NCBI GenBank assembly: GCA_035578175.1
Contig: JAQMRL010000001.1
Coordinates: forward strand, 49,003,553 to 49,067,552
Direction of reading: 5' to 3'
Origin: Catonia carolina
Taxonomy: Eukaryota > Arthropoda > Insecta > Hemiptera > Achilidae
DNA length: 64,000 bases
The stretch's first letter is position 1. Each line of letters begins with the position of its first letter. Below the pieces are notes generated by a model. The model ran no database searches. It saw nothing but the letters and a program-made list of their open reading frames with translations, and was not told the origin of the DNA. Below, piece by piece: positions 1 to 12,100 of this stretch. The position numbers and the translations under genes were made by a program.

Positions 1-67
1 AGAATTAAGAAAAGAAAAATATATAATTTTACTTCATAACCAGTTTAAGTAAAATAAAACCTCATAC

Positions 68-375
68 CTCAGATTGCTGCGTGTTGAGAAGTGTTTTACA
101 TACGTCAAGGGGCGTGGTCAGAGCCGCAGCAACTCCACCAGCTACAGCACCCGAAACCATATGGGCTGTAGGATTATATGTTCGTTCACGATTCGTTAAT
201 GACTGCGCCCATTCATAGGTCATAAAGTGGATACTTTGAAACGGAATATTCATAGCAAGTGTTGTAGTATAAGATCTATAGAAAGCATGCGCACCTTCAC
301 TTTTATATAACTTACAAACACATTGGAATAATGACTTATAAGGGCTATTAAACATCTGCATCCTCTGCTTTACAA
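68..375 (-). CDS. mfrn: Mitoferrin-like carrier, fourth coding exon (gene continues off the left edge)
   Basis: The exon runs from acceptor ...atcttgtag (376) to donor TCTGAG|gtatga (68/67). Its first two bases complete the Val codon of PADVVK, and 102 further codons follow. They include VKQRMQM, a matrix helix, [20 protein letters not shown] (helix 4 and the strongly conserved mitoferrin [10 protein letters not shown] block), RERTYNP, a glycine-rich helix 5 and the third signature [12 protein letters not shown]. The exon ends in phase 0. The last part of the carrier (end of repeat 3 and helix 6, about 100 residues in the family) should lie left of position 1. No disabling mutation is seen. 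Together the four exons give an intact reading frame of about 233 residues. Confidence 0.93.
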
Positions 376-3300
376 CTACAAGATAAATCAGAAAAAGAAA
401 AAGCTTGACAGTCCATCATTCCACACAATAATTAATTCGTTTATGTTAAAAACTTGAGTAAAACAATAGCATGTTTAATTTCTGAGAATAATTACTGCAC
501 TCAATCGTATTTTTGAATCATCCATGGGTTCAACAAATTGGGTAAACTACAATGTTAATTTTCATTAACAAAAAAAAAACATGCAATAAATTTTTTTACC
601 ATGACTAAACTCGACAAAGGAAACATGAAAGGGCTGCTTCAAGAGTAATTTATACGAATAGCTTTAAACCATGCAATTATTCTCCTTGTTATTTATTAAT
701 AAAATATACTTTTAATTAGTACAATAACTCAAGAGATATCCATATAAACAACTGCAGATTTGTATTTTAAATCCACATTTTTATATTGCCAACCAAGAAA
801 AAATAGTTTTTCTGTACAAAATAACTACACCTACCTGCAAATAACATTTACTACAAAAAAATAAATGTGCTGATTTATGGATAAAACTGCACTATTGGTT
901 CTGTCCATTTCAAGGGATTCAGTACGTGTAGCTTGACCACTTTATAATCAAATTACAGTAGAGAGTTGAGAATCCGAACTAACTGGGGCCATAGGTGTTT
1001 GGATTTTCAAACATAACCTAAAAATGCTGCTTACGCCCATAGTTAAGCATACTAAAAAGGTTGAAATAAATAAAAACAAACACTTCTCTGTACTTATGTA
1101 TATTTATTAGGTTTTAATGAACAAATATGTAGGCTAAGTGTGTAGTAATGGAGAGATAGAGTAGTACTGTACTTTAATTTCACCAAAAAATTATGAATTT
1201 AAATAATAAAACTACAGTATGTACTTCACTGTATATGCAGTAGGTGTAGTATCTACTGTAAATTAGGCCAAAATTGAAAAAAAAAAACACTATGAACAGT
1301 AAAACCAAAGATTCACTACAAACCTTACAAAATCACTGAAATCTTACTTAAAAAAACTTGCTAATTTTTGTATACAATATAATTTTTTAAAATAGTAAAC
1401 ACTTCCAAATATGGCTTTTTGATCATTGCTCATTTGTTTAAACAAAACAAAAGTTTATAAAACTTGTTACAATGTAAATGGTGCTTACTTTTACCATGTT
1501 AAAAAACATTTTTTTTTTTAAACAAAAGTTTATAAAACATGTTACTCAGTATAAACCATGATTTACTTTTGCTGTTCTCATGCAAATTAAAATATTGAAC
1601 AAGTTCTTGGAAGGCGTTCGGATTACCAACGCTCTACTGTATTACAGAATCCAAAAATAATACTATTAACATTTCATCATTTTCCTTATTTCAATGGTAT
1701 CTAGTCGTTTTGTCAACAACAATTGCTGGTTCTTGAATTTATAGAGGCTTGCTTTAACTTATAATTCTAAACTGGTTAATGCTAGGTCGATGCGAAAATA
1801 ATTTTATTCAGAAAAAAAACAGCCTAAATATTATATCTGGTACATATTTAATGAAATTTGTATTCAAAGTAGAGTAATTCCACCTAAATATTTGACATCT
1901 AATTAACAAATTTACAATTTTCAAAAGCATATTAACCCAAGAAGGAACAAAATTTCAAAAACATTAAAAATTTGATATCCTGTATCTTAGTTGGGATACA
2001 TAGTTTAAAAACATGAAATTTTTACCAAGTCTAATATTGTGAATTATACTACTGTATAGATTTCATGTTTGAGATTCATCTACATGTCAAGTAACAATAT
2101 TAAGTCACAAAAACACATTTATAGCATGCACAAATTAATGCACCATAAATTAATGTAATGCAAAAAATGGTGCGAATTTTTATGCACAATTAACTTCAAT
2201 AAATAATATTGTAAACATAAAATCATAATTTAAATTACAGAAAAACAATAGCATTAATACAACTGTTATTCAAACTAAAGACAACACTGAATTGTTTTCC
2301 ACTGCACAGTTGAGAAACTGAACGTTCAGTTATGACAAATAAAAAAAAACTTATTTCGCTGATTCTAACACATTTTTCTTCTGTAACAAAAAAATAAAAG
2401 CACATAGTCGCATAACCACAAATGCTTCATTCTATTGAACCAGAATTTCCAAAGTTTTCCAGAAAATTTTAATGCAGTGCAGAAAATAATAACTTTATAT
2501 CAATGAAGCAACATTAAAAAAAATTTTTTTTTCATGGAGTAAACATAAATTTAACGATAAAAGTACTTCTATATAAAATCATTAAATCCATGTACTCAAA
2601 AATAGGAATAAAAAAAATTAAAAACTTTATATCTTAGTTTGCTATTAGTAATACCCTTAAGTATTCATAAAAAAAATAGTTTCACCTCTTATTTTCGTTA
2701 ACATACCCAAGAATAATATGAAATCAGAATTAAGTCATGTAAACAGTCTCTTATAACTAGACCAAGAGAAGTATTTAATCAATAGAATCAGAAACTAACA
2801 ATGTGTACAGTCATGTCATGCAACAATAGTATGACAGCTACTGCGCTAAATATATGTTAATACAGATAAATATAGCTAAATATATATAGTACAATTAAGT
2901 GTCGAGTGTACAATGCAGTTATAATACTATCTTTTTCTAGCACCCACGCATCAAAACAAAACAAAACTTCTAACGACTAAATACTTCACTTGGTTCGTTA
3001 ATACACATTTCACCAGTCAATAAATTTCCAGCAGTTAATTTCTTGAGCTTCATCAAAACTAGTGTTCCAGTAAGTGTACTTGGCACGGCAATTTCCCACT
3101 GCAGGTAGTCATATATAGGAGTCAGCATCCTGTGTGTCTTCAGATCCTTATTTGTAACATGCTAACTGGGCATGCCATGAAAGGATACTGGAAACAGCAA
3201 ATCTGTATCTAATTTTGGTTCAAGGAATAAAATACACCCAGTGAAACATATTAAATATCAAATTCATTTTAACATAAAGTATATCGGAAGGAAGACATCT

Positions 3301-4462
3301 AATTTTTACATTTTCAGCTGCTCAGTCACGCTGGAAATAAGGAATATCATGAAACTGAATAATGAATCAGCCTCCCAAATCATTTGTAATACTATTAAGC
3401 AGGAAATGCTGACTTCTATCTCAGGTCACAAAATACTTGTCAAGAAAGCAATGTGAAAATGGAGAAACAACTCTCTGATAATGATACTTCTAAAAGTATT
3501 GATTGATGATGAACTTTAGTTTTAAGCCCCACTAATCACTGTCTGTCACTGACAATTCACTGTTGCAGTCTGAAATAATGAAAGTTGGTATTATAGGACA
3601 ATAATAAAAGGAAAGGAAAGGTATACTGGACAGCAGAGTCAACACAAGGCTTCACTTATAACAATAATTCAGGAGCAGCCACTTGGTCCTTTTAGTAGAC
3701 TATTTGTAACGAGATATAACCTGAAAACTTTTACACACAATCAATTTTTGTGTCAATATCTATCTACAGATTTATGATACAGCTGTATCAGAATCATTTT
3801 GCAACTTAGTACAGCTATTACTGCCGTTTTTCTCTTTCCCGCCAATCACTTTCCTGCAGGCCTCTACTGGTCATCACCTCCAATGCTCCACTCACACATT
3901 GCTTTGCTGTGCATCCTCGTTTCCTTCTCTCCCTTGGGTCTAGATCCATACTCTGCTGCGGCACCTATCTTCATTCGTGCGTTGCAGGTGACTGCATCAC
4001 AACAGTGTCAACTTCAACTTTATCTAACACACTATTCGGCCTTTAAACTTTTTTCCAGATTACTTCGTTCTTAACGAGTTCCAAACTTCAGATCTGACAA
4101 CTTCTACTTCAAAAATCCATCTGAACAGCTACAATCATTCTTTTACTTCTTACCCATAATTCCCATGTTTCTGCAAAAACACCAGAATGTTTACCATATG
4201 ACTCTTTGGATCATTTCCTTAGTTTTGATCTGAATTTCCATGGACAATAGAACATAATTTTACATCTGAGGCACTACCCTTCTCTGAAATGCTTTATTCA
4301 TTACCTCCTTTGGCTGTTCCCTTCATTACTCAGCACCACAGTATCAGAAATTCCTCTAAAAAAAACTATACCTTTAGCAATTCTGAAACTAACTTGACTA
4401 CCTATAAATCAGTAAATATTACACAGACAAATGAAATAGTATATTCATAGTTTTTTTCTCAC
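376..4462. other. Mitoferrin intron 3-4, mostly featureless
   Basis: AT-rich intron of about 4.1 kb. Near 1438-1580 a block containing aaaagtttataaaac occurs twice, about 80 bases apart, followed each time by a similar tttactttt segment; this looks like an old local duplication. Around 3800-4075 the base composition is less AT-rich and an open frame exists, but no family was recognised. Nothing else is supported. Confidence 0.4.
1438..1580. repeat. Local direct duplication (about 2 x 60-70 bp)
   Basis: aaacaaaagtttataaaac appears near 1440 and again near 1519. Each is followed by a similar run (gttac..., then tttactttt). The copies differ at several positions, so the duplication is old. No protein or mobile-element relation was recognised. 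Confidence 0.4.
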
Positions 4463-4519
4463 CGTCAGCAGGTGTCATAATTCCATCATGAAGGACCGTT
4501 GAGAAACATCCAGCCGCCC
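4463..4519 (-). CDS. mfrn: Mitoferrin-like carrier, third coding exon (57 bp)
   Basis: This small exon lies between acceptor ...tttttcag (4520) and donor GACG|gtgaga (4463/4462). With the single G carried from the previous exon it encodes GAAGCFSTVLHDGIMTPAD and one further base. It holds helix 3 and most of the second carrier signature, PADVVK, which is completed in the next exon. Comparison with the family pattern (STLLHDAVMNPAEVVK) fixes the frame. It is easily missed because it is 19 codons long and flanked by long introns. Phases match on both sides (2 bases in, 1 base out). Confidence 0.9.
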
Positions 4520-4577
4520 CTGAAAAACATTCAGTGCAATTATTAGATTTTTAAAAAATTATTAACTTAAATACATA

Positions 4578-5507
4578 TTTTTACTTTCTCTTGCCTATAT
4601 GAATATATAGGAAGGAAAGTATTGTTTTCATGTCGATTTTTCGAAACCGAGTTTTCACCGGATCTATACGTTTTCAAACCCCCTGAACCCAAAAAACATG
4701 TTTTTAGCGATTGGTCTGTGTGTGTGTGTATACAAAATATCTCAAGAACGAAACATCGTACGAACTTGAAACTTAAGTTACATACCACTACCGGACCCGA
4801 CACGAACATTTTCATCAAAATCGGTCAAACGGAAGTAGTAGTTTATTCGTATAATTTTTCACTTTTTTGCGATTTTCTCAAAAACTGGTCCTACGATTTT
4901 TTTGAAAATCGCCTCATTTACTCAATTTTTTATTCTCTACAAGATAGGGTAGGCGCCATGTTCGCTGAAATTCTGCGTGAGGCTGTTTTTACGTAAAAAC
5001 GTTGTTTTTTTTAAGATTACGGCTTTATAATGCATTTTAGCGCAAAACGTTATATAATAAAAGTTGTAGAGAATTTAAAAACCTACAACTTTTATTTCAA
5101 ACACTTTTTTGTAAAACGCTTAGTTCAGCAGTAATTAGCGATTTTCTGATTTTTTTCTCACGAAAATGTGTGAAAAATCGATTTTTTTAAGATTTCGGCC
5201 TTAATATGCATTTTATGACAAAAGTGTATATAATAGAATTGATAGAAAATTAAAATATCTACAACTTTTATTTAAAACATTTTTCTCTACAGAGCCTAGT
5301 TTAGCGTGAAAAAGTGATTTTCCGTATTTTTAAGCCAAACTGAGTTTGATTTTCATTTTGCGTCTTTCACTCATGATTAAAATAAGGTTATGTTTATTGA
5401 GGTTAGTTTTTTGTTTATTTCTAATGTTTTATTACTAATATTAGGTTTATTGTTAATTATTTATATTGGCAAGAGAAAGTTGTGTGAGTGTTTCACACCA
5501 GATTTTT
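4578..5507 (+). mobile_element. Helentron-like non-autonomous element (HINE/DINE-1 type), copy 1
   Basis: This is one of three copies of a roughly 930-950 bp repeat in the window. The 5' end carries ACTTTCTCTTGCC (4583-4595) and the 3' end its exact complement GGCAAGAGAAAGT (5468-5480), i.e. subterminal inverted repeats. Just inside the 5' repeat is a short hairpin (CCTATAT, loop GAAT, ATATAGG). A TG-rich microsatellite lies about 130 bp in. After the 3' subterminal repeat comes a stem-loop (GTGTGA 5482-5487 with TCACAC 5493-5498), then ACCAGATTTTT. Subterminal inverted repeats, an internal microsatellite and a 3' terminal stem-loop are the hallmarks described for HINE/DINE-1 elements of the Helentron group. 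No transposase is encoded. Long open frames across it are not conserved between copies and are probably fortuitous. Insertion is between exons 3 and 2 of the mitoferrin gene. Confidence 0.65.
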
Positions 5508-5519
5508 ATAATTAAAATC

Positions 5520-6260
5520 GGAGTAGACAAAATCATACATAATACAAGCAAACAGACACTATGCAGCAATAGATACTATGCATCAGGGCATGTTGCTTTC
5601 CTTCTAGTTCACAGTCAGAAATTGTAGCCAAGACCTCAATTTTATGATCTACTAATTGTACCTTTAACACAATCATTGAAAGTTTACTGGCTGCTGATAT
5701 AGAGTATTTTGACAGTACCAGTAAAAACTTCTAGATAATCAAAAAATGGTCATAAAAGTTTTATGATCTTAAACAAAAATGCACTTTTATTTCCATAATT
5801 AAATATGAAAATGTATTGAAGTATTCATCATATATTTCTCTCTCCTTTTTTTAGCATTATGAGTATTGGGAATTTATCGTTATTAAAAGATAATTTATAA
5901 CTCCAAACGAATTGATAACCTGAACTACCTATGGTCCCAATTAATACAGAGTTTTGATGCTCTTCTGCACTAAGTAATAATTGCTGACCAATGTCAAGTC
6001 CGATTTTCTTAGAAAAGATAAAGGGGATTGGTTTCGAAAGTGTATTTAGTCTCAGAAGCAAAACAGGTTTTGAATAATAAAGCTTAAAAGGTACATTAAT
6101 TTATTTTCTTTGATGTCATAACTTATATGAAATCATGAGAAGAAAAAATTACCTTAGAAAAGTTTCAAAATATCCTCTGAAAAGAATGCCGGTCAGTAAA
6201 GTAGTGAATGAGACAATTTTAAAGTTTTAACCACCTTTGTTCTGTAAGTTTTAATGTATT
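5520..6260. other. Intron stretch without recognisable feature
   Basis: AT-rich intronic DNA between the first Helentron-like copy and a LINE remnant. A short open frame on the minus strand (5828-6061) matches no family I recognise. Nothing is claimed. Confidence 0.3.
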
Positions 6261-6269
6261 TAATATAAT

Positions 6270-6540
6270 GTATGAGTGTTGGATACTGACTGCTTAGCAG
6301 ACGTCAAGAATAGAGGCTGGTGAAGTAGGATCCTTAACACCTTCAGCAGGGTATCAAATTGTTGGATCGTAAAACAAAATGAAGATATTAGACAACCATC
6401 ATCATTACAGGCAAGAGTGGTGTGTCATTTGTTGTGGATGCCAGATGATCAAACAACCAAACAAATATTTACTTACGAGCCAAATGGATGATGCCAAAAG
6501 AAATGGGCAAACCAATTTTTTGAGGAAATCATAGATTAAT
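6270..6540 (+). pseudogene. Decayed LINE ORF2 fragment (C-terminal to the reverse transcriptase)
   Basis: A short, stop-containing translation reads YECWILTA*QTSRIEAGEV. It resembles the segment downstream of the reverse transcriptase in many insect LINEs, where a YGSE-W-(L/M)T block precedes a basic RIEAAEMRFLR-like block. Downstream bases in a shifted frame still resemble the region before the final basic GRPK-like motif. The copy is heavily mutated and has no recognisable ends. It is a molecular fossil in the intron; the clade cannot be told. Confidence 0.45.
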
Positions 6541-6579
6541 AAGTTTAAAGTTGGAGTAGGCCAGGAGGTCTAATTCATA

Positions 6580-7896
6580 TTGTTTACAATGATGACAATA
6601 ATAATACTTAAAACGAACAAGCCTGAAATTTTTTTACATCTAATTAATGATTACATAAAATAGGATGTAATTGATTGACAGTATAATTGAGTTAACAAGT
6701 TAAAATTTATTACTCTATTATTGTTAATAATTGCACCTATAAATAATTACTTCTGAAGTAAAAGAAATAATATAACTTACTTATTAAACATTATTCAACA
6801 TCAGAATTATGTGTTATCTAGTCAATAAAAAGTACACACACCGCTTTGTAGAATACAACAAACAAAACAGTTACTCTCTTCAGATAGTGTTATTTACATA
6901 CACGTTAAAAATGTAAATACCATAATACTAATTGACGCCAGTTTTAATTAATTATTACACAACAATGGGTCATGCAAATTGTGCCTGCATTAGCTGTACT
7001 GTATGAATCAAATTTCTTACAGAATTCTTTTTTGTAATTTTACAAAAAGATAAGCTAAAATATATTTAAAAGCACAAGAAACTGTAATTTTGTGATGTCA
7101 AAATTTATATTATTAGCTACAGCTAATCGAAAAAACTAAACTAGAAAACAATTCTTGAACTTCATGTCTACTGATCTCTATAACCAAAATGCATCAATCC
7201 AAGTAACAAGTAATGAAGGTGAATACATTGTAATATCTACAGGAAAGTTTCTCAAAATATGTAGCAAAAAGGCAAGGAATTGATGAAGAGAGGAATGATC
7301 ACAACTTTACAGCTACACGCGCTAATTCAGTCAGACAAACTATACTACAAAATGTTTCTAAGGATTAAATTAATTATCCGTAATCGCTTTGAACTACAAA
7401 GCCTGTTTAAGTTTGATTTTATAATTCAGATTGAGGCATTTAATTTTGTTTCTACATTTAAATTTTGAAGCAGCTAAATCTGAAAAACTAATATCACAAT
7501 GAGGGGAAAGATAGCACTTCAAATAGCAATGTTTTGTTGAGATGGATTTTCTATGGAGAGTCCAAGGATTGTTAAGAAATAATAGAGCATTTTAAATTGT
7601 GATTAAGGGAACATTGCAAACAAAAACATGATGATAAGTTACTATCGGAATAATGGACAGGCAATTCAAATATGAAGAGATAGAATTCCAAAATAGGTTC
7701 TGGGTTACAGACTTGAGGGAAGAAGCTCTGGAAAATCTTTACAAGGCTAGGATTATTATATTTTAATTAAAAGTTTCTAATGAGAAAGAAAACATTTTGA
7801 TGCTGGAACAAACTAGATGGCCTATGCCGTGAAGAGAAGACAATTATTTGTAATAAAGCAGAATAGAGACAGACGGAAGCAAAGTATTCTAATAAT
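6580..7896. other. Intron stretch without recognisable feature
   Basis: AT-rich intron sequence up to the target-site duplication of the LINE. No coding potential, RNA gene or clear repeat was seen. Confidence 0.3.
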
Positions 7897-7907
7897 ATCT
7901 AAGAGCC
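7897..7907 (+). repeat. 5' copy of the LINE target-site duplication (11 bp)
   Basis: atctaagagcc at 7897-7907 is repeated exactly at 12821-12831, immediately after the A-rich tail. The two copies delimit the LINE insertion, as expected from target-primed reverse transcription. Confidence 0.9.
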
Positions 7908-8013
7908 GGAGTTGCGTTTTAGATTCGAAGTTGAACGGACGTCTTATCGTATCGCTCCGTTATCTGTTTAATTGTTGTATTAATTAGAATAATTCTGTGT
8001 TCGGAATTCCTGA

Positions 8014-9129
8014 TTGTGCTGGTTAATTGTTTTACGAGTGTTCGAAATGTCTTTATATTGTGACTGGATTCTTGTGATGCAATTAAAAAATAAGTTATTT
8101 TTTTGGTTATTTGTGATCACTCTTCTATTAATAATTGCCGGAGTGGAACCTAATCCTGGTCCAAAGACTGTTGATGATGTGCTGCAGGTACTGGACGGTA
8201 TAAACACGTTGGTGAAGGATATTCCCGTAATAGCGGCTTCAATTGCGGATCTCAAATTGGCAATCGAGAGTGTTAGGCTTGAGAATGAAGAAATAAAAAA
8301 TAAATGTTGTGAATTGGAGCGCGAGAACAAGGGCTTGCAAGCTAAGATTGATAACTTGGAAAGTTTCTCACGACGCTCAAATCTTATTTTTTTTAATGTG
8401 GAAGAACTGGTGCATGAGGATTGGGCAAAAACCGAAGAGATCATTCTGAATGTGATTAAGGAGAAGATGGAGGTTGAAATTAGCAGGAACGACATAGAAC
8501 GGGCTCATAGGCTCGGCCGGAAACGTGGTCGACCGAGACCGATAATCATAAAACTGTGCCATTATAAGAAAAAATTGGAAATTCTTAAATCCTCTTCGAA
8601 TTTGAAAGGAACGAGGGTTTCGGTTGCTGAGGACTTTACGCAGCGGGTTAAGCAGATTTGGAATGAACTCTATCAATACATGATGGATGCTAGACAACAG
8701 AACCATCACGCAGTTCTAAGATATGATAAACTAATAGTTGATGGTCGAACATTTACCTTGGAACAGCTGAAATCCGATAAGTTGGTGGTGGCGGAGGAAG
8801 AGGACGAAGGGATGATGCCTGCTGGGGGAGAGGACGTGCCGAGGCTGGAGAATGGGAGGCGAGGAGATAGTGTTGCTGATAATCTATCGAGCGGGCCCAT
8901 AGGAGGATGTGCTTCTGGGTTTTCGGAAACAACTTCCCGGGGCGTCGTTTTGACCCCGGAAGGCAGCGTTATAGAAGTGCGGAAAAGTGGTATTAGTGGA
9001 GAGCTTGGAAAGAACCTCGATAGTAGGGTTGGTGGTATGAGGAGGTGGCTAAGCCGGGGAGTCGTAACGAGAAGCCAAATAAGGGTTAAATCCAATTCCA
9101 GCGGAAAGGATGCGGTGGTTAAAATATAG
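8014..9129 (+). CDS. LINE ORF1 protein with 2A-like leader, coiled coil and RNA-binding-type domain
   Basis: Intact 371-codon frame. A hydrophobic N-terminal segment (residues about 29-42, FFWLFVITLLLIIA) runs directly into GVEPNPGP (residues 43-50, 8140-8163). That matches the end of 2A-like peptides (D-V/I-E-x-N-P-G-P) except that Gly replaces the usual Asp. A heptad-like, Glu/Lys/Leu-rich coiled coil follows (about 80-118). Next is SRRSNLIFFNVEE to about residue 230, which resembles the RRM plus C-terminal domain of L1-type ORF1 proteins (note RPIIIKL and RVSVAEDFTQRVKQ). The tail is acidic and then Gly/Ser-rich. ORF1 proteins bind element RNA and form trimers or particles. Translation may start at 8014 or at the internal Met codon at 8047, which still keeps the hydrophobic leader. 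ORF2 follows within about 60 bases. Confidence 0.85.
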   Translation: MCWLIVLRVFEMSLYCDWILVMQLKNKLFFWLFVITLLLIIAGVEPNPGPKTVDDVLQVLDGINTLVKDIPVIAASIADLKLAIESVRLENEEIKNKCCELERENKGLQAKIDNLESFSRRSNLIFFNVEELVHEDWAKTEEIILNVIKEKMEVEISRNDIERAHRLGRKRGRPRPIIIKLCHYKKKLEILKSSSNLKGTRVSVAEDFTQRVKQIWNELYQYMMDARQQNHHAVLRYDKLIVDGRTFTLEQLKSDKLVVAEEEDEGMMPAGGEDVPRLENGRRGDSVADNLSSGPIGGCASGFSETTSRGVVLTPEGSVIEVRKSGISGELGKNLDSRVGGMRRWLSRGVVTRSQIRVKSNSSGKDAVVKI

Positions 9130-9161
9130 CGGGACGGAAGCATTGGCTGTTTTTCAAGTGA

Positions 9162-12100
9162 TTTGAGTTCGGTTGGAGGGAGAAAAACGTGTCAAGTGGA
9201 AATGAATGTGAAAACGATAACGTGGGCAATTGTTTTAGTCTGATGTTCTGGAATTCGCACGGTATGGCAAATTTTTCGGGTTGTGATGTTCAACAGCAGT
9301 TGGTATGTAGCACCTTTTCAGTAATTTGTTTAAATGAAACCTGGTTCCAATCCCACGTTGATGATAATAGTGCTGGGTTTTTGAAGGATTACAAGTCGTT
9401 CTCTGTTCCGGCTATCAAGTCCCAAACTTACGGGAGAGCAAGTGGGGGAATGTGTATGTACGTTCGAAGTGAATTATGTCCAAGATTAATTGCAGATAGC
9501 GATAGTTATTTATTTGTTAGAATGGAATTAGGTAATGTTGAGTTTGTTGTAGGGACTGTGTATTTTAAACCCCATGAAAAGGAGAGAGGGGTGGGTGATC
9601 TTATTCAGTGTTTCCAGAAATATGAGCAGATATTTAGAAATGCTCCTGTTTTAGTAGGAGGTGACTTTAACATCAGAATAGGGGACCTAAATCAGTTGGA
9701 CACGAGGGAGTTATTTGATCTTTCTAACCTAAATTCCGGAAGAGAGGTATTAGATAAATATGTGGATAAATATGGCCCAAAGTTCGTGGATGTAATGGAA
9801 GAAAATTCCTTTTTTGTTTTGAATGGTAGGTGCCTCAGCGACAATCCTGGTCAATTTACTTTTCATAATGCTAACGGAAGTAGCACAGTCGATTTGGTAT
9901 GGGCTAATGCTTACTTTTTAGATTTGATAGGCGACCTTAAAGTTAGCGATTTTATTCTGACTTCTGACCACTTGCTCGTGGTTGTTACACTGAATTCGTA
10001 CGCCGTAAATTATAAGGCCCAAAGAAAGGTGATCAGAAAACATCGTTTAAAATTTAGGAGTGAAAAAATTAAAGAGTATAAAAAATTAATTAAACAGTCG
10101 AGTAAATTAAATAACTATAAATTTGATAATGAGGCAATAAGTAGGAGAGATAATAGATGTTCGGATGAAGATAACAATAAAGATAAGGAACAGGTTGAAT
10201 TTATTAATAATAATTTAATTCAATGTATCAAGGAAAGTGCGTTTGAATTGGGGATATCGAGTGGTGGGGGGATTGAAATGCAGGGTTCCGTAATAAACCA
10301 TGGTTTCACCATGAATGTAGGGCTCTTAAGATGCGACTAAGGAAGTCATACAGAATCTGCAGATCAATGGGGTTTGATGAGGGTAGGCTTAATGAATACT
10401 TACAATGCAAAAAATACTATAAAAATTATTTAAAGAAAGTAAAAAATAATTACTTTGATGAAGTGAGGGAAAAAATCGATCGACTAAGGATTTTTGGTCG
10501 GCGATAAGAATTTTTAAAAGCAAACCTCCATTAATAAATGAAGTAAAAACAGAAAATTGGGTAAATTTTTTTAGAAATAGGTATTTAATTGAAGGCTCTT
10601 TAACAACACAAATTTATAATACGCATAATCCGGTATTAGATGAAGTGATATCGCTTGCGGAGCTTAGAAAAGCCCTTGCGATGGTTAAAAATAACAAAGC
10701 GCCTGGATCGGACGGGCTGAGTTATGAATTTTATAAGAACTTACCGGTGGAGGGGGAAATTTACTTACTAAAATTATTTAATAAAGTGTTTTCTGTGGGA
10801 AAGCTACCAGCGGAGTGGGCGGCAGTTAGGATGTTCATGTTATACAAGAAGGGGGATCCTCGTGACCCTAATAATTATAGAGGTATAGCATTGATTAATA
10901 ATGTTACCAAACTCTTTACCGGAATACTAACAAACAGACTGTCCGTATGGACCAATGATTATGGGATTATCCCGGAATGTCAATCCGGCTTCAGGAAGAA
11001 TCGGGGATGTGTAGATAACATATTTTCATTGCACACTATTATTTACTTGCAAGTATTTTACAGAAAAAAAACACTGTATGCCTTGTTTGTTGATTTCAAG
11101 TCGGCCTTTGACCTAATCCCTCATGGGAAACTCTGGGAAAGTTTATTCCAAATAGGAGTTAGTAAGGGGTTTATTGATACATTTAGAGACCTCTACAACC
11201 AAGCGAATTTAGTAATAGAAAGCGAGAATACTGGCCTACATAAAGTAGATATTACCAGAGGAGTATTACAGGGTGACTCCGCAAGTCCACATCTTTTTTC
11301 CCTGTATATTTCAGACATGGAAAGTTATTTTAGGGAAAGGGGTGCGCACGGTATTCCTTTAAATGAAAATATCGATATATTGCTTCTTCGTTTTGCTGAT
11401 GATTTGGTTATATTTGGGGATAGTGTTATAGACTTAAAAAATAAAATAAATATTCTGGAAACCTACTGTAGGAAAAAGAGTATAGTAGTTAACACTTCCA
11501 AAACAAAGGTCATACCCTTTCATAGAGGCCGCCAAAAATCGACACTAAGCTTTTATTATGATAACCAAAAAATGGAGGTATGTAACAAATACAATTATTT
11601 GGGTGTACCTTTTTTTCATCTGGTAGTTTTCGTGAAACCTGTAAAAGTTTTATAACTAAGGCTAGACTCTCAAGTTGTACAGTGCTGAAAACTATACAGA
11701 AGGCAAAGGTTAGGACGTGGGAGAGTAAAATGCGGCTGTATGATGCGATAGTTCTCCCTACTTTAATAAACGGTGCTGAGATATGGGGCCCTTTTTATGT
11801 GGATATGGTTGAGACTGCGCAGCAATTTTTCATGAAAAATATGCTATACTTGGACAGATGTTCCCCGGGGTGGGCGGTACGAATGGAAACGGGTAGAGTT
11901 CATGTTGCATTTTATATTTTCAAAAAATGTATTAAGTGGTTTGTCAAGGTAAACCAAATGGACTCGGTACGTTATCGTAGGCTCTGTTTTTTTAAACTCT
12001 TAGAGTTATACAACAATGGGAATGTAAATATAAATAACAGGTACAACATCATATCAGTTATTGATAGAGCTGCTCGTTGTGCAGGTATCGAAAATATAGC

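Noticed and set aside
3799..4074. 91-codon open frame in a less AT-rich part of the first intron
   Set aside because: No recognisable motif on either strand; a very decayed LINE tail on the minus strand was considered but not supported.
4622..4996. 124-codon open frame and overlapping antisense frames, repeated at 30.8-31.2 kb and 55.4 kb
   Set aside because: They lie in the Helentron-like repeat. The amino-acid similarity between copies simply follows DNA similarity, frames break at different places, and no domain is recognisable.
8377..9143. Open frames on the minus strand opposite the LINE ORF1
   Set aside because: Shadows of a real plus-strand gene; no independent motif.
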